Numbered from the stretch's first letter, positions 25,479 through 34,463 are shown. The stretch: 64,000 nt of DNA from JBNAGF01 sp049801055 (GCF_049801055.1 NZ_JBNAGF010000006.1:219199-283198), one strand, 5' to 3'. Made by a program: numbers and translations. The notes: a model not told the origin generated them from the letters alone.

Positions 25479-25593
25479 CCCCAGCATTGTGTATCCGGGC
25501 ATTCCCGGCCCGTTCGGGAACTGAACACGCTACCATCGCGCGCAGGCTTGTTGTATCCGGGTGCCAACGAGAATCAGATTACGGGAAAAAGTC

Positions 25594-26475
25594 ATGTCCA
25601 AGGCAGATCAGCGCAAACAGATGGCGGAAGGTGCAGGGTTCATTGCGGCCCTTGATCAGAGCGGCGGCTCGACACCGAAGGCGCTGGCGCTTTATGGCGT
25701 GGACGCCTCGGGCTACGGTTCCGAAGAAGAGATGTTCGACGAGATCCAGCGCATGCGCGCGCGGATCATCCTTGCCGACGGCTTCACCCGCGACAAGGTG
25801 ATCGGGGCGATCTTGTTCGAGCGCACCCTTGGCGAAGCAATCAACGGCAAGAAGGTTGCAGACTATCTGTGGTCCGAGAAAGGGATCGTCCCTTTCCTGA
25901 AGATCGACAAGGGGCTGGCCGACGAGGCCAATGGCGTGCAGATGATGAAGCCGATCCCGGGACTGGCGGAAACGCTGGCCAAGGCCGACGGCGTGTTTGG
26001 CACCAAGGAACGTTCGGTGATCCACGAGGCCAACGCAGAAGGGATCGCCGCCGTTGTGGCGCAGCAGTTCGACGTCGCCCGTGAAGTGATTGCCGCTGGC
26101 ATGGTGCCGATCGTCGAACCCGAGGTGAACATCCATTCCGAGACCAAATCCGAGGCCGAGGACATCCTGAAAGCGGAGATCCTGAAAAACCTCGACGCGC
26201 TCGAAGACGGGCAGGACGTGATGCTCAAACTGACCATCCCGAACAAGGAAGGTCTGTATGACGATGTCGCAGATCACGCCCGCGTTGTGCGGGTGGTGGC
26301 GCTGTCGGGTGGCTATTCCACCGCAGATGCCTGCGAAAAGCTGAGCCGGAATGCCAAGATGATCGCATCATTTTCGCGCGCGCTGACCGAAGGTTTGTCC
26401 AAGCAGCAGTCGGACAGCGAATTCAACACGGCGCTGGGTGGCAACATCGACAAGATCTATCAGGCCTCTGTCTGA
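25594..26475 (+). CDS. fda: Fructose-bisphosphate aldolase class I
   Basis: Schiff-base aldolase that cleaves fructose 1,6-bisphosphate in glycolysis or forms it in gluconeogenesis. The 293-residue protein matches the bacterial class I type exemplified by Staphylococcus Fda: GFIAALDQSGGSTPKAL near the start, EPEVNI in the middle, the Schiff-base lysine Lys212 in VMLKLTIP, and VVALSGGYS. The start at 25594 gives MSKADQRKQMAEG; the frame extends to 25561 without support. It has its own strong terminator. Confidence 0.93.
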   Translation: MSKADQRKQMAEGAGFIAALDQSGGSTPKALALYGVDASGYGSEEEMFDEIQRMRARIILADGFTRDKVIGAILFERTLGEAINGKKVADYLWSEKGIVPFLKIDKGLADEANGVQMMKPIPGLAETLAKADGVFGTKERSVIHEANAEGIAAVVAQQFDVAREVIAAGMVPIVEPEVNIHSETKSEAEDILKAEILKNLDALEDGQDVMLKLTIPNKEGLYDDVADHARVVRVVALSGGYSTADACEKLSRNAKMIASFSRALTEGLSKQQSDSEFNTALGGNIDKIYQASV

Positions 26476-26495
26476 GCGTTTCAACTAAGACGTTG

Positions 26496-26524
26496 AAAGC
26501 CGCCTTCGGGCGGCTTTTATTTTG
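26496..26524 (+). terminator. Intrinsic terminator after the aldolase gene
   Basis: AAAGCCGCC (26496-26504) / GGCGGCTTT (26509-26517) with a TTCG tetraloop, followed by a T-rich tract to 26524. A strong rho-independent terminator 20 bases after the stop. Confidence 0.9.
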
Positions 26525-26573
26525 TTCAAAAGGTCTTACGCGGACTTCCTGATGTAAGAGATGCGATAATTCC

Positions 26574-27182
26574 CTATGCCGGTCGTGCAAAATCCTGCCG
26601 CAGCCGAGCCGCTTTTGCGCGCATGACGCAACCCTCGGCGTGGTCATTGACCAACCCCATTGCCTGCATGAAGGCATAGACCGTTGTTGGGCCGACGAAT
26701 TTCCAGCCGCGCTTCTTGAGATCCTTGGACATGGCCACCGAATCGGGCGTGGTGGAAACGGTTTGCGGCGGCGGCAGGTTGTCCGGGTGGGGCTCGAACC
26801 GCCACGCATAGGCCGCCAGTGATCCCTCCTGCGCCACAAGTTCCCGCATCCTGCGTGCATTGTTGATTACCGCCTCGATCTTGCCCCGGTGGCGGATGAT
26901 ACCGGCATCCTGCAACAGCCGCTCAACGTCCGCGTCCCTGAACTCGGCCACTCTTTCATAGTCGAACCCCAGAAAAGCCGTCCGGAAATTCTCTCGCTTC
27001 GCTAGGATCGTGCGCCAGCTCAGCCCGGACTGGAAGCTTTCCAGACACAGCTTTTCAAAAAGGCGAATGTCATCGTCGACCGGGTATCCCCATTCAGTGT
27101 CGTGATAGGCAAAGAACTCAGGGGCGGCCTGGCACCAGCGGCAACGCGGTTGCCCATCCGGGCCGGGAACGGTTTCGGTCAT
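26574..27182 (-). CDS. tag: DNA-3-methyladenine glycosylase I
   Basis: Base-excision repair enzyme that removes 3-methyladenine from alkylated DNA. The 202-residue protein has the Tag signature: CRWC near the N-terminus, FFAYHDTEWGYPV, LSWRTILAKRENFRTAF, and the C-terminal zinc ligands in NDHAEGCVMR. Length is normal for the family. The start at 27182 follows a purine-rich stretch; the open frame to 27254 lacks family sequence. It stands alone downstream of the fumC operon, 68 bases after the RHH gene. Confidence 0.93.
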   Translation of the reverse strand: MTETVPGPDGQPRCRWCQAAPEFFAYHDTEWGYPVDDDIRLFEKLCLESFQSGLSWRTILAKRENFRTAFLGFDYERVAEFRDADVERLLQDAGIIRHRGKIEAVINNARRMRELVAQEGSLAAYAWRFEPHPDNLPPPQTVSTTPDSVAMSKDLKKRGWKFVGPTTVYAFMQAMGLVNDHAEGCVMRAKAARLRQDFARPA

Positions 27183-27250
27183 GGCGGTAGTTCCCCCTTT
27201 GTTCTGAGAGCTCTGAGCATACAGCCAGTATTTCGCGTCTTCCGCAAGCC

Positions 27251-27472
27251 TCAATCGCCGTTGCGATACCAGTTCAGAACAAAGACACGAATAGCAGAGG
27301 CAAGGCCGGTATCGGGATCGCGCGAAACATCAATTTCGGCGGCTAACACATTGATCGGAAGGTCTTTGGCGCTGGCGATTTCGCGAAAGGCCTGCCAAAA
27401 CTCATCCTCGAGAGAAACCGAAGTGCGATGCCCTTTGAGCGTCAGGGAGCGTTTGACGGGCGGCCTGCTCAT
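27251..27472 (-). CDS. Ribbon-helix-helix domain protein
   Basis: A 73-residue protein with a basic N-terminal strand (KRSLTLKGHRTSVSL) followed by EFWQAFREIASAKDLPINVL and SAIRVFVLNWY, the ribbon-helix-helix layout of the small DNA-binding family common beside fumC in Rhodobacteraceae. Its ATG overlaps the stop of the DUF4169 gene, so it belongs to the fumC operon. A role as a small regulator is inferred; no target is visible, though a palindrome lies upstream of fumC. Confidence 0.8.
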   Translation of the reverse strand: MSRPPVKRSLTLKGHRTSVSLEDEFWQAFREIASAKDLPINVLAAEIDVSRDPDTGLASAIRVFVLNWYRNGD

Positions 27473-27645
27473 CCGTCGCGCTCGTGCCCGTCCAGATCCT
27501 TGCGGGCTTTGTCGGCGCGCGCCCTGTCCAGATCCTTGTCGGCCTTGCTGCGGCCGAACTTTGCCGCGTTGGCGTCTGCGCGGGCCTTTTTCTCGGCCCG
27601 CGCCTTTTCTTTTCGAAACCGGTTCAGGTTGACCGGCTTTCCCAT
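27469..27645 (-). CDS. DUF4169 family small protein
   Basis: A 58-residue, highly charged protein beginning MGKPVNLNRFRKEKARAEKK and ending KARKDLDGHERDG, almost entirely Lys/Arg/Asp/Ala and predicted helical. It matches DUF4169, whose function is unknown. It is wedged between fumC and the RHH gene: its start codon shares a base with the fumC stop (TGATG) and its stop overlaps the RHH start (ATGA). Composition suggests nucleic-acid or ribosome contact, which is only an inference. Confidence 0.8.
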   Translation of the reverse strand: MGKPVNLNRFRKEKARAEKKARADANAAKFGRSKADKDLDRARADKARKDLDGHERDG

Positions 27646-29039
27646 CAGTCCTTGGGCCCGATCATCTGTTCGGGACGCACGACGGCGTCAAAGGTCGCCT
27701 CGTCGACAAAGCCGAGTGCGACGGCCTCTTCCTTGAGTGTCGTGCCGTTCTTGTGGGCAGTCTTGGCAACCTTGGTGGCGTTGTCATAGCCGATGGTCGG
27801 AGCCAGCGCGGTCACAAGCATCAGCGATTCTTTCATCAGCTTGTCGATGCGCGGTTCATTGGCCTTGATGCCGTTGAGCATCCGCTCGGTGAAGCTGTCG
27901 GCCACATCCCCAACAAGCTGGATCGACTGAAGCAGGTTGTAGCTCATCATCGGGTTATAGACGTTCAGCTCGAAATGCCCTTGCGATCCAGCGAACTTGA
28001 TTGCGGCATCGTTGCCCATGACATGAGCCGCCACCTGCGTCATCGCTTCGGCCTGGGTCGGGTTGACCTTACCGGGCATAATCGAAGAACCGGGCTCGTT
28101 CTCGGGCAGGATCAGCTCGCCCAGACCGGAACGCGGACCGGACCCGAGAAAGCGGATATCGTTGGCGATCTTGTACATCGCCCCCGCCACAGTAGACAGC
28201 GCTCCGGACATGAACACCATCGCGTCATGTGCCGCCAGTGCCTCGAACTTGTTTGGCGCGGTGACGAAGGGCAGGCCGGTGATCTCGGCCATATTGGCAG
28301 CCACGGCCTCGCTCCAGCCCTTCTGGGTGTTGAGACCGGTGCCAACGGCGGTACCGCCCTGTGCCAGTTCATAGATGCCCGGCAGCGCGGCCTCGACCCG
28401 GGCGATGCCCTGACGGATCTGATGCGCGTAGCCACCGAACTCCTGTCCCAAAGTCAGCGGCGTGGCGTCCTGCGTATGGGTGCGGCCGATCTTGATGATG
28501 TCCTTGAATTCTTTGGACTTGGCTTCGAGCCCCGCCAGAAGCTTGTTCAGGCCGGGCAACAGCACGTCGCGCACGCTCATTGCGGTGGCAATGTGCATGG
28601 CGGTCGGGAACGTATCGTTCGAGGATTGCCCCATGTTGCAATGATCGTTCGGGTGCACCGGATCCTTGGAGCCGATCACGCCGCCGAGGATCTCGATCGC
28701 GCGGTTCGCGATCACTTCGTTCGAGTTCATGTTCGACTGGGTGCCCGATCCGGTCTGCCAGACCACCAGCGGGAAATTGTCGTCGAACTTTCCGGCCACC
28801 ACTTCGGATGCGGCCTGAATGACGGCATCGGCGATCTTTGCGTCCATCTTGCCGGTGGCCTTGTTCTGCATGGCGCAGGCCTGCTTGATGACACCCAGCG
28901 CCCGCACAATGGCAACGGGCTGTTTTTCCCATCCGATGGGAAAGTTCATGATCGACCGTTGAGTCTGCGCGCCCCAATACTTGTCAGAAGGGACTTCCAG
29001 AGGACCAAAGCTGTCGGTTTCAGTGCGGGTTGCGGACAT
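27645..29039 (-). CDS. fumC: Fumarate hydratase class II
   Basis: Iron-independent fumarase of the TCA cycle, interconverting fumarate and malate. The 464-residue protein begins with EVPSDKYWGAQTQRS and carries the superfamily signature GSSIMPGKVNPTQ, TGSGTQSNMN and the HPNDHCNMGQSSND substrate block. It heads an operon with the DUF4169 and RHH genes. A 20-base near-palindrome lies about 55 bases upstream of its start. Confidence 0.96.
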   Translation of the reverse strand: MSATRTETDSFGPLEVPSDKYWGAQTQRSIMNFPIGWEKQPVAIVRALGVIKQACAMQNKATGKMDAKIADAVIQAASEVVAGKFDDNFPLVVWQTGSGTQSNMNSNEVIANRAIEILGGVIGSKDPVHPNDHCNMGQSSNDTFPTAMHIATAMSVRDVLLPGLNKLLAGLEAKSKEFKDIIKIGRTHTQDATPLTLGQEFGGYAHQIRQGIARVEAALPGIYELAQGGTAVGTGLNTQKGWSEAVAANMAEITGLPFVTAPNKFEALAAHDAMVFMSGALSTVAGAMYKIANDIRFLGSGPRSGLGELILPENEPGSSIMPGKVNPTQAEAMTQVAAHVMGNDAAIKFAGSQGHFELNVYNPMMSYNLLQSIQLVGDVADSFTERMLNGIKANEPRIDKLMKESLMLVTALAPTIGYDNATKVAKTAHKNGTTLKEEAVALGFVDEATFDAVVRPEQMIGPKD

Positions 29040-29093
29040 GCGTCACTCCATATGGTATGCGGTTGTATGCCGTTTAGCCAGAAGCCCGGTTCG

Positions 29094-29113
29094 GCGCAAT
29101 TGGCCAGTTGCGC
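29094..29113. promoter_or_regulatory. 20-bp near-palindrome upstream of fumC
   Basis: GCGCAATTGG followed by CCAGTTGCGC; only one symmetric pair mismatches. It lies in the 225-base divergent region between fumC (minus) and the secreted-protein gene (plus), about 55 bases from the fumC start codon. It is a candidate operator; the RHH protein encoded in the operon is one possible ligand. No other clear element was found in this region. Confidence 0.4.
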
Positions 29114-29264
29114 GCACCATAAGAGCGGGTAGAAAAAAGCGCCAGACGTCAGGGCGATATTCCGTCACGGATGACGCTGGACACCGTTTGGTGAAGTGGG
29201 CTGTGTTGTTCCTGTGCGCCTGCAGTGTAGTATGATCAGGCAACCGCAGCCGAGGAGGCCTTTC

Positions 29265-29825
29265 ATGACGCTCTCTGTTTTCGCCGTCCGTCCCGTGACC
29301 TTGGTCTTTGGGATGGTCTTGGCGCTTGGTCTTTCCAGTCTGGCGCAGGCCGGAGAAGCGTTGATTGAACCCTTCGTTGGGGAATACGCGGGGTCCGCTT
29401 CGCTGGACAACGCCGACGGATCGACCACGCCGCGCGACATGAGCGTGTCTATCTCGGAAACCAAGGACGGATTCAACGTGAGCTGGACCTCGACGACCCA
29501 CAAGCCTGACGGGCGCATCAAAGAAAAGTCCTATAGCATCGACTTTTTGCCAACGGACCGGGACGGGATCTATTCCGCCGCCATGGAGCGCAATGTCTTT
29601 GGCCATGCCGTGCAACTCGACCCGATGAAAGGGGAGCCCTTTGTCTGGGGCCGGATCACAGGCGATGTGCTGACGGTGTTCTCGTTGTTCGTCGACGATC
29701 AGGGTGGGTATGAGATGCAGCAATTCGACCGCAGGCTTGCAGATGGTGGGCTTGATCTGGAGTTCTCGCGGTTGCGCGATGGCGAACCGATGCGCAGCGT
29801 ATCGACCTTCCTTGAAAAACAGTAG
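29265..29825 (+). CDS. Secreted protein of unknown function
   Basis: A 186-residue protein with a cleavable signal peptide (hydrophobic core about residues 8-24, likely cut after LAQA-GEA). The mature part is predicted beta-rich and contains VGEYAGSASLDNADG and VSWTSTTHKPDGR. It has no recognised domain or catalytic motif. GAGGAGG at 29252-29258 precedes the ATG by six bases, supporting this start over the open frame from 29196. It is convergent with sspB; nothing in the context points to a function. Confidence 0.65.
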   Translation: MTLSVFAVRPVTLVFGMVLALGLSSLAQAGEALIEPFVGEYAGSASLDNADGSTTPRDMSVSISETKDGFNVSWTSTTHKPDGRIKEKSYSIDFLPTDRDGIYSAAMERNVFGHAVQLDPMKGEPFVWGRITGDVLTVFSLFVDDQGGYEMQQFDRRLADGGLDLEFSRLRDGEPMRSVSTFLEKQ

Positions 29826-29869
29826 AACCGGACGTCAGCCGTGAAACTTTGGCCCAGCGAGGTCAACGA

Positions 29870-30337
29870 TCAGGGTTTTCGGAAACTGTCCAGCGATACA
29901 ACCTCCGCGTCATGCGGTTCGGTCTCTTCCCTCTCGTCCAGATCGGCGACCTCATCCTCATCCGGATCCTGGTCGTCCTCGTCATCTGCGTTCTCGAAAC
30001 GAAGCCCGAACTCAACCGATGGATCCACGAAAGTCTTGATCGCGTCATACGGCACGTAAAGCGGCTCAGGTGCGTCGCCGAAATTCAGAGTTACGGCGAA
30101 CCCGTCATCCCCCACATCGAGATTTTCGAACCAGTGCTGCAGAACGATCGTCATCTCTGTCGGATAGCGGTCTATCAACCAGTCCGCCATCTGGGCGTCG
30201 GGATGGGTGGTGTTGAATGTGATGAAAAAATGATGCGCACCCGGCAGGCCGGATTCGGACACATCGGTCAGCACGGTCTTGATCAGACCACGCATCGCCG
30301 TGTGCATAAGGTTACCGTAATCAATATCTCGGGACAT
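29870..30337 (-). CDS. sspB: ClpXP adaptor SspB (alpha-type)
   Basis: Tethers ssrA-tagged polypeptides to ClpXP for degradation. The 155-residue protein has the substrate-binding domain (HHFFITFNTTHPDAQ, EMTIVLQHWFENL, VPYDAI), a long acidic linker (about 118-145) and the C-terminal ClpX-binding tail VVSLDSFRKP. This matches the alphaproteobacterial SspB. Its partner, the ssrA tmRNA, is 5 kb away in the same window, with the tag ANDNRAPVAVAA. Confidence 0.88.
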   Translation of the reverse strand: MSRDIDYGNLMHTAMRGLIKTVLTDVSESGLPGAHHFFITFNTTHPDAQMADWLIDRYPTEMTIVLQHWFENLDVGDDGFAVTLNFGDAPEPLYVPYDAIKTFVDPSVEFGLRFENADDEDDQDPDEDEVADLDEREETEPHDAEVVSLDSFRKP

Positions 30338-30412
30338 GCCTTTACCCCAGTCTTTTGAGGTTCAGCATAAGCTGTTTTTTCGGAAACGAAAGAGCGTGCG
30401 AGAGAATTTCGG

Positions 30413-31702
30413 TCATGTCGCAGAAAGCACCAGATGCAGCGCCAGCCCGGTCACGGCGCAGATTAGCAGCACGCGGCCAAGCCCTTGTTTAAGAACAAGC
30501 ATCAAGGCAGCTGCGAGCAGGGTCAGCGTCAGGGCGCGCGGGTCGAGCGTAAACCAGTCGGGCGCCGGGAAAGAGAGCGGTCCGACGCTCTGCGTGTTGA
30601 TCCCGGAAAACAGAACATTCAGTCCGAACCAGACCGAAAGATTCAGGATCACGCCAACCACGGCTGCGGTGATGGCTTTCATTGCGGCGCCAAGCCGGGG
30701 CAGGGCAGAGATCTGCTCCAGATAGGGTCCAGCGAGGAAGATCCACAGGAAACAGGGGACGAAAGTTGCCCAGAGCGCGACAACTCCCGCAGCGATGGCA
30801 AGCCCGGGTCCGCCTTGCAAAGAGCCAGTCAGCATGGCGACAAACTGAGTGACGAGACTCAGCGGCCCCGGTGTGGTTTCGGCCAGTCCAAGCGCGTCGA
30901 TCATCTGCGACAGCGAGATCCATTGATAACTGTCGACAACCGTTTGCGTCATATAGGCCAGAACCGCGTAGGCGCCGCCAAAGGTTACAACCGCAAGCCA
31001 TGCAAAGAACCAGCCGACCTGGGCCAGCAATGTCTGCCCGGTCAGCGTCAGTGCCGCCAATGGCAGCAACCAGAGCGGTAGCCATATCGCGATCACGCGC
31101 AGCGGTGAGGCAAGGGTCGGGATCATGGGGTCCGGGGAACCCGTAGGTAGCTCGGCGGGTGGACGCATCGCACCAATCAATGCCGCAAGTCCGATGATGA
31201 TCGGGAAAGGCACGTTGAGCGTGAAAACCGCAAGAAAGCTGGCAACCGCAAGCGCATAGCTGAGCCGCGTTCCAAGCGCTCTTCGCGACACCGCCAGCAC
31301 CGCCTGTAAAACGATCACGATGACAGCGGATTTGATGCCCAGAAAGGCGGCTTGAACCGCAGGCAGAGTGCCGAACCGGACATAGAGTGTCACCAGTCCC
31401 GCGATCACGGCGGCACCGGGCAACACGAACAGGCCGCCCGCAATCAGTCCGCCAGCGATGCCGCGCAATCGCCAGCCTGCGTAGGTGGCCAGTTGCATGG
31501 CTTCGGGGCCGGGGAGCAGCATACAGAATGACAGAGCCCGCAGAAACTGGTCTTCGTCCAGCCAAGACCGGTCCTCTACAAGTTCCCGGTGCATCAGCGC
31601 GATCTGCGCGGCCGGTCCACCGAATGACAGCAGGCCGATCCGCCCAAAAACACGGGTAAGTTCGCGCGTCGTGGGGCGCAGAGGATGTGAATCGCTGTCC
31701 AT
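30413..31702 (-). CDS. chrA: Chromate transporter ChrA
   Basis: A two-domain (long-chain) CHR membrane protein of 429 residues that exports chromate. Each half begins with the family block: RIGLLSFGGPAAQIALMH in the first, VVTFGGAYAVLAYM in the second. Conserved LPGPEAMQLATYAGWR and ETTPGPLSLVTQFVA are present. About ten hydrophobic segments are visible. ATG 31702 was chosen; an in-frame GTG at 31717 is an alternative, because AAGGGG lies almost against the ATG. No ChrB regulator is adjacent, so the physiological substrate could be another oxyanion. Confidence 0.88.
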   Translation of the reverse strand: MDSDSHPLRPTTRELTRVFGRIGLLSFGGPAAQIALMHRELVEDRSWLDEDQFLRALSFCMLLPGPEAMQLATYAGWRLRGIAGGLIAGGLFVLPGAAVIAGLVTLYVRFGTLPAVQAAFLGIKSAVIVIVLQAVLAVSRRALGTRLSYALAVASFLAVFTLNVPFPIIIGLAALIGAMRPPAELPTGSPDPMIPTLASPLRVIAIWLPLWLLPLAALTLTGQTLLAQVGWFFAWLAVVTFGGAYAVLAYMTQTVVDSYQWISLSQMIDALGLAETTPGPLSLVTQFVAMLTGSLQGGPGLAIAAGVVALWATFVPCFLWIFLAGPYLEQISALPRLGAAMKAITAAVVGVILNLSVWFGLNVLFSGINTQSVGPLSFPAPDWFTLDPRALTLTLLAAALMLVLKQGLGRVLLICAVTGLALHLVLSAT

Positions 31703-31756
31703 ACCCCTTGCCACCACGGCCAGCGCCGGGGATCAAGCCCGCATCGGCCGACCGTG

Positions 31757-32188
31757 TCAGGCGAAATCCAGCTTCTGACCGGTCATGGCGATCGGGAGTG
31801 TATCCGGGGGCATCTGACCCAGTTGCTCAAAAAGCGAGACATAGTCGAACTGGTTGTAGGCTTCGACAATCCTCTGCCCATTGGTGCGCACCATGGTCAT
31901 GCCGGTAACCGTGACCGGAGCACCGTTGTCGGCCCGTTTCATGTCGGCCTTGAGGATCGCGCTGGCCCAGTCGCCCTGTTCCACGATCATCGGCATCTCG
32001 AACTTGATGTCTTCCAGATGCATCTGGAACGCCCCGACCAGATCCCGGAAATCGTCGATCCCCACCCGCATTTCCGGGATAATCCCGGCGGCCTTGGTGT
32101 CCGGGGTGAAGTAATCGTCAATCGCGTCCAGGTTTCCGTTGACCCAGACCTCTTCATACCACTTGTGGAGCAGTTCCGCGTTTGTCAT
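31757..32188 (-). CDS. SnoaL-like / NTF2-fold protein (ester cyclase family)
   Basis: A 143-residue protein with the small alpha-beta barrel of the SnoaL/NTF2 group: LLHKWYEEVWVNGNLDAIDDYF at the start, then GIDDFRDLVGAFQMHLEDIKFE and a C-terminal GQRIVEAYNQFDYVSLFEQLG. Family members include polyketide cyclases and many of unknown role; no catalytic set is diagnostic here. The start at 32188 is followed by MTNAELLHKW; the frame is open further upstream without family sequence. It is divergent from the serine hydrolase gene (158 bases). Confidence 0.75.
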   Translation of the reverse strand: MTNAELLHKWYEEVWVNGNLDAIDDYFTPDTKAAGIIPEMRVGIDDFRDLVGAFQMHLEDIKFEMPMIVEQGDWASAILKADMKRADNGAPVTVTGMTMVRTNGQRIVEAYNQFDYVSLFEQLGQMPPDTLPIAMTGQKLDFA

Positions 32189-32345
32189 GTTAGCCTCCGT
32201 CGCTTGGACAGGAGACTGAAGCAAAAGGGTCAACATTTTCTGAATGCGGAATGGCCGCCAACTAAGATCGCGCGCTTCCCGACCGAGTATTGACCAAGGC
32301 AGCCTAAACCTAGTTTCTATTTGGCAGCACACAGAGGGAACCCAG

Positions 32346-33665
32346 ATGCGCATTGCAAAACTTCTGACGACGACGGCGGTCTTTATGGTCTTGGGGTCAA
32401 CCGCAATTGCAACCGGGCATCAGGATAATCCCTATGCCACACATCACGAGCTGGGTTTGATGCAGGGGTTCCCACCGCCGGCTGACAGGCAGGTCGACCG
32501 GTCGAACGGGCTGTTCGGTGTGCCTTACAATCGCTGGTCCTATCAGAATATGCGGACAATCTGGCCCTCTGCGAACATTCCCTCGCCCAAAGCTTCGATG
32601 CCGCTGAAGATCGACCCGGACGGAGGCATCGAGCGGCTGGCGGTTCCGCGTCTGGACGGTTCAATCGCCACCATGGATGATTTTCTTCGCGAGACTTTCA
32701 CTGATGCCTATGTGGTCATCAAGGGAGACGAGATCGTTTTTGAACGCTACCTCAACGGGATGCATGCAGATCAGCCGCACCAGATGATGTCGGTCACCAA
32801 ATCCTTTGCAGGGCTGTTCGGGCTGATGGCCGTCGAGGAAGGGCTGGTATCGGAAGATGACAGTCTCACCGAGGTTATCCCAGAGTTCGAGGGGGCCGGT
32901 GCCTTTGGCGGCGATGCAACCTTCAGGCACGTACTGGACATGACTGCATCGATCAATTTCTCGGAGGATTACGCCGATCCCAACTCCGGTATCCAGCAAT
33001 ATGGCCGCGTGCTTGGCCTGCTCGAAGCCTCTGCCGACGAGCGGGTCGCAAATACGATCTACGAGTATCTGCCTATGCTGCCCAAGGATGACGCACACGA
33101 ACATGGCGAGGTCTTTCACTATCAGACGCCCAAAACGGATGTTGTGAACTGGGTGACCAATCGGGTCACGGGCCAATCGTTTCAAGATCAACTGACCGAG
33201 CTTATGGCGGGTATCGGCGCAAAGGGCGAAACCTATGTCCTCCTGGACCGGAACGGAACGCTGTTCGCAGGCGGCGGGTTGAACGCAACGCCGCGCAATC
33301 TGGCCCGTTTCGCGGTGATGATGCTGAATGATGGTCAGGCCGGTGATGCACAGGTAGTGCCGGAAACCGTGATCGCGGCGCTGGAGGCCGGGGCCAGCCG
33401 TGACGCATTCTCAAATGGCCCGAACGGCAAAAAGGTCTATGGCGACGGCAACTGGAGCTATCGGGCGCAATGGTGGGTGCGCCATACCCCGGGCCGTGAG
33501 GCGATCAACGCGCTAGGTATTCATGGCCAGTGGATCACCATCGACCGCAAAAACGACATTGCGATCATCAAGCAATCATCGGATCCAATCTCTTCAGATG
33601 AGGATATCGACGCGTACCACTATAACGCTATCGATGCGGTTACCGACTATTTGACCGGCTCATAA
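32346..33665 (+). CDS. Exported serine hydrolase, beta-lactamase/esterase family
   Basis: A 439-residue protein with a signal peptide (about 1-23). It has the SxxK catalytic motif SVTKS (about residue 151), a Tyr in YGR (candidate YxN-like block), and TLFAGGGLNATPRNLARF and HGQWITID downstream. This is the layout of class C beta-lactamase-like hydrolases such as 6-aminohexanoate-dimer hydrolase (NylB) and EstB-type esterases. It probably cleaves an amide or ester in the periplasm; the substrate is unknown. AGAGGGAA precedes the ATG. It is not linked to resistance genes, so a beta-lactam role is unlikely. Confidence 0.82.
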   Translation: MRIAKLLTTTAVFMVLGSTAIATGHQDNPYATHHELGLMQGFPPPADRQVDRSNGLFGVPYNRWSYQNMRTIWPSANIPSPKASMPLKIDPDGGIERLAVPRLDGSIATMDDFLRETFTDAYVVIKGDEIVFERYLNGMHADQPHQMMSVTKSFAGLFGLMAVEEGLVSEDDSLTEVIPEFEGAGAFGGDATFRHVLDMTASINFSEDYADPNSGIQQYGRVLGLLEASADERVANTIYEYLPMLPKDDAHEHGEVFHYQTPKTDVVNWVTNRVTGQSFQDQLTELMAGIGAKGETYVLLDRNGTLFAGGGLNATPRNLARFAVMMLNDGQAGDAQVVPETVIAALEAGASRDAFSNGPNGKKVYGDGNWSYRAQWWVRHTPGREAINALGIHGQWITIDRKNDIAIIKQSSDPISSDEDIDAYHYNAIDAVTDYLTGS

Positions 33666-33866
33666 GGCGGCATTCCAAAGCCGAGCAATTGTTTCTGTCT
33701 GCAAATCCTTTGCAACACAGATCTGCATCGGAATGACCTCGGCTGGTGACCCGAATGCAAACGGGCGAGGGTTTGGCATTTCATGCCAATGTGCTTTTCC
33801 TGTTGAGCACCGGGGCGGGCTCGCCTAGAAATTCAACAACGATTTCAGAAGCCAAGGGGTTTTCAT

Positions 33867-34463
33867 ATGGTGGTTCGTTTCACTTCATTTGTTATCGCAT
33901 TCACGCTTGTCTTTCTGATGATCAACGGCCCGGCGATGGCCCATACCGGCGAGGGTTATGGCGGCGGGTTCGTTGCAGGCTTTACTCATCCGATCCTCGG
34001 CTGGGATCACGTCGCGGCAATGGTCGCCGTTGGCCTTTGGGGCGCATTCCTTGGCGCGCCTGCAATCTGGATCCTGCCCGTGGTGTTTCCACTTGTCATG
34101 GCCTTTGGTGCCGTGGCCGGGATCGTTGGCATCCCGGTTCCTGCGGTCGAAACCGGGATCGCGCTATCGGCTGTTGTCCTTGGCCTGATGATTGTCTTTG
34201 CAGTCAAGCCGCCGATCTGGGTTTCGGCCGTTCTTGTCGGCGCTTTTGCGATCTTTCACGGATATGCCCACGGGACCGAACTCCCCGCGACCGTCAACGC
34301 CTTTGCTTACGCCGTGGGATTCGTGATCTCAACCGGCCTGCTGCATCTCATCGGTATCGCGTTCGGTCTGCTGGTGAAATGGCCTGCGGGCCGGGTCGCC
34401 GTTCGCGGGGCCGGCGGATTGATTTCACTGGCCGGTGTCGCGTTTCTCACCGGGATGGCATGA
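33867..34463 (+). CDS. HupE/UreJ family membrane protein
   Basis: A 198-residue polytopic protein with a signal peptide or first helix ending AMAHTG, then the family motif HPILGWDHVAAM and a later HGYAHGTE, histidine-rich sites typical of HupE/UreJ nickel transporters. About six transmembrane segments are visible. No urease or hydrogenase genes are nearby, so the metal is uncertain. The stop overlaps the start of a second, related membrane protein by four bases (ATGA). Confidence 0.85.
   Translation: MVVRFTSFVIAFTLVFLMINGPAMAHTGEGYGGGFVAGFTHPILGWDHVAAMVAVGLWGAFLGAPAIWILPVVFPLVMAFGAVAGIVGIPVPAVETGIALSAVVLGLMIVFAVKPPIWVSAVLVGAFAIFHGYAHGTELPATVNAFAYAVGFVISTGLLHLIGIAFGLLVKWPAGRVAVRGAGGLISLAGVAFLTGMA

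Noticed and set aside
27753..29132. Plus-strand open frame of 459 codons opposite fumC
   Set aside because: fumC is certain on the minus strand; the antisense product shows shadow composition (Gly/His/Arg/Val) and no motif.
32346..33665. Serine hydrolase as an antibiotic-resistance beta-lactamase
   Set aside because: It has the SxxK motif, but overall features match esterase/amidase relatives, and no resistance context or regulator is present.
33746..34459. Upstream extension of the second HupE-like gene in its own frame
   Set aside because: It runs across the HupE gene in a different phase and lacks membrane segments; the ATGA overlap at 34460 gives a far better start with a signal peptide.
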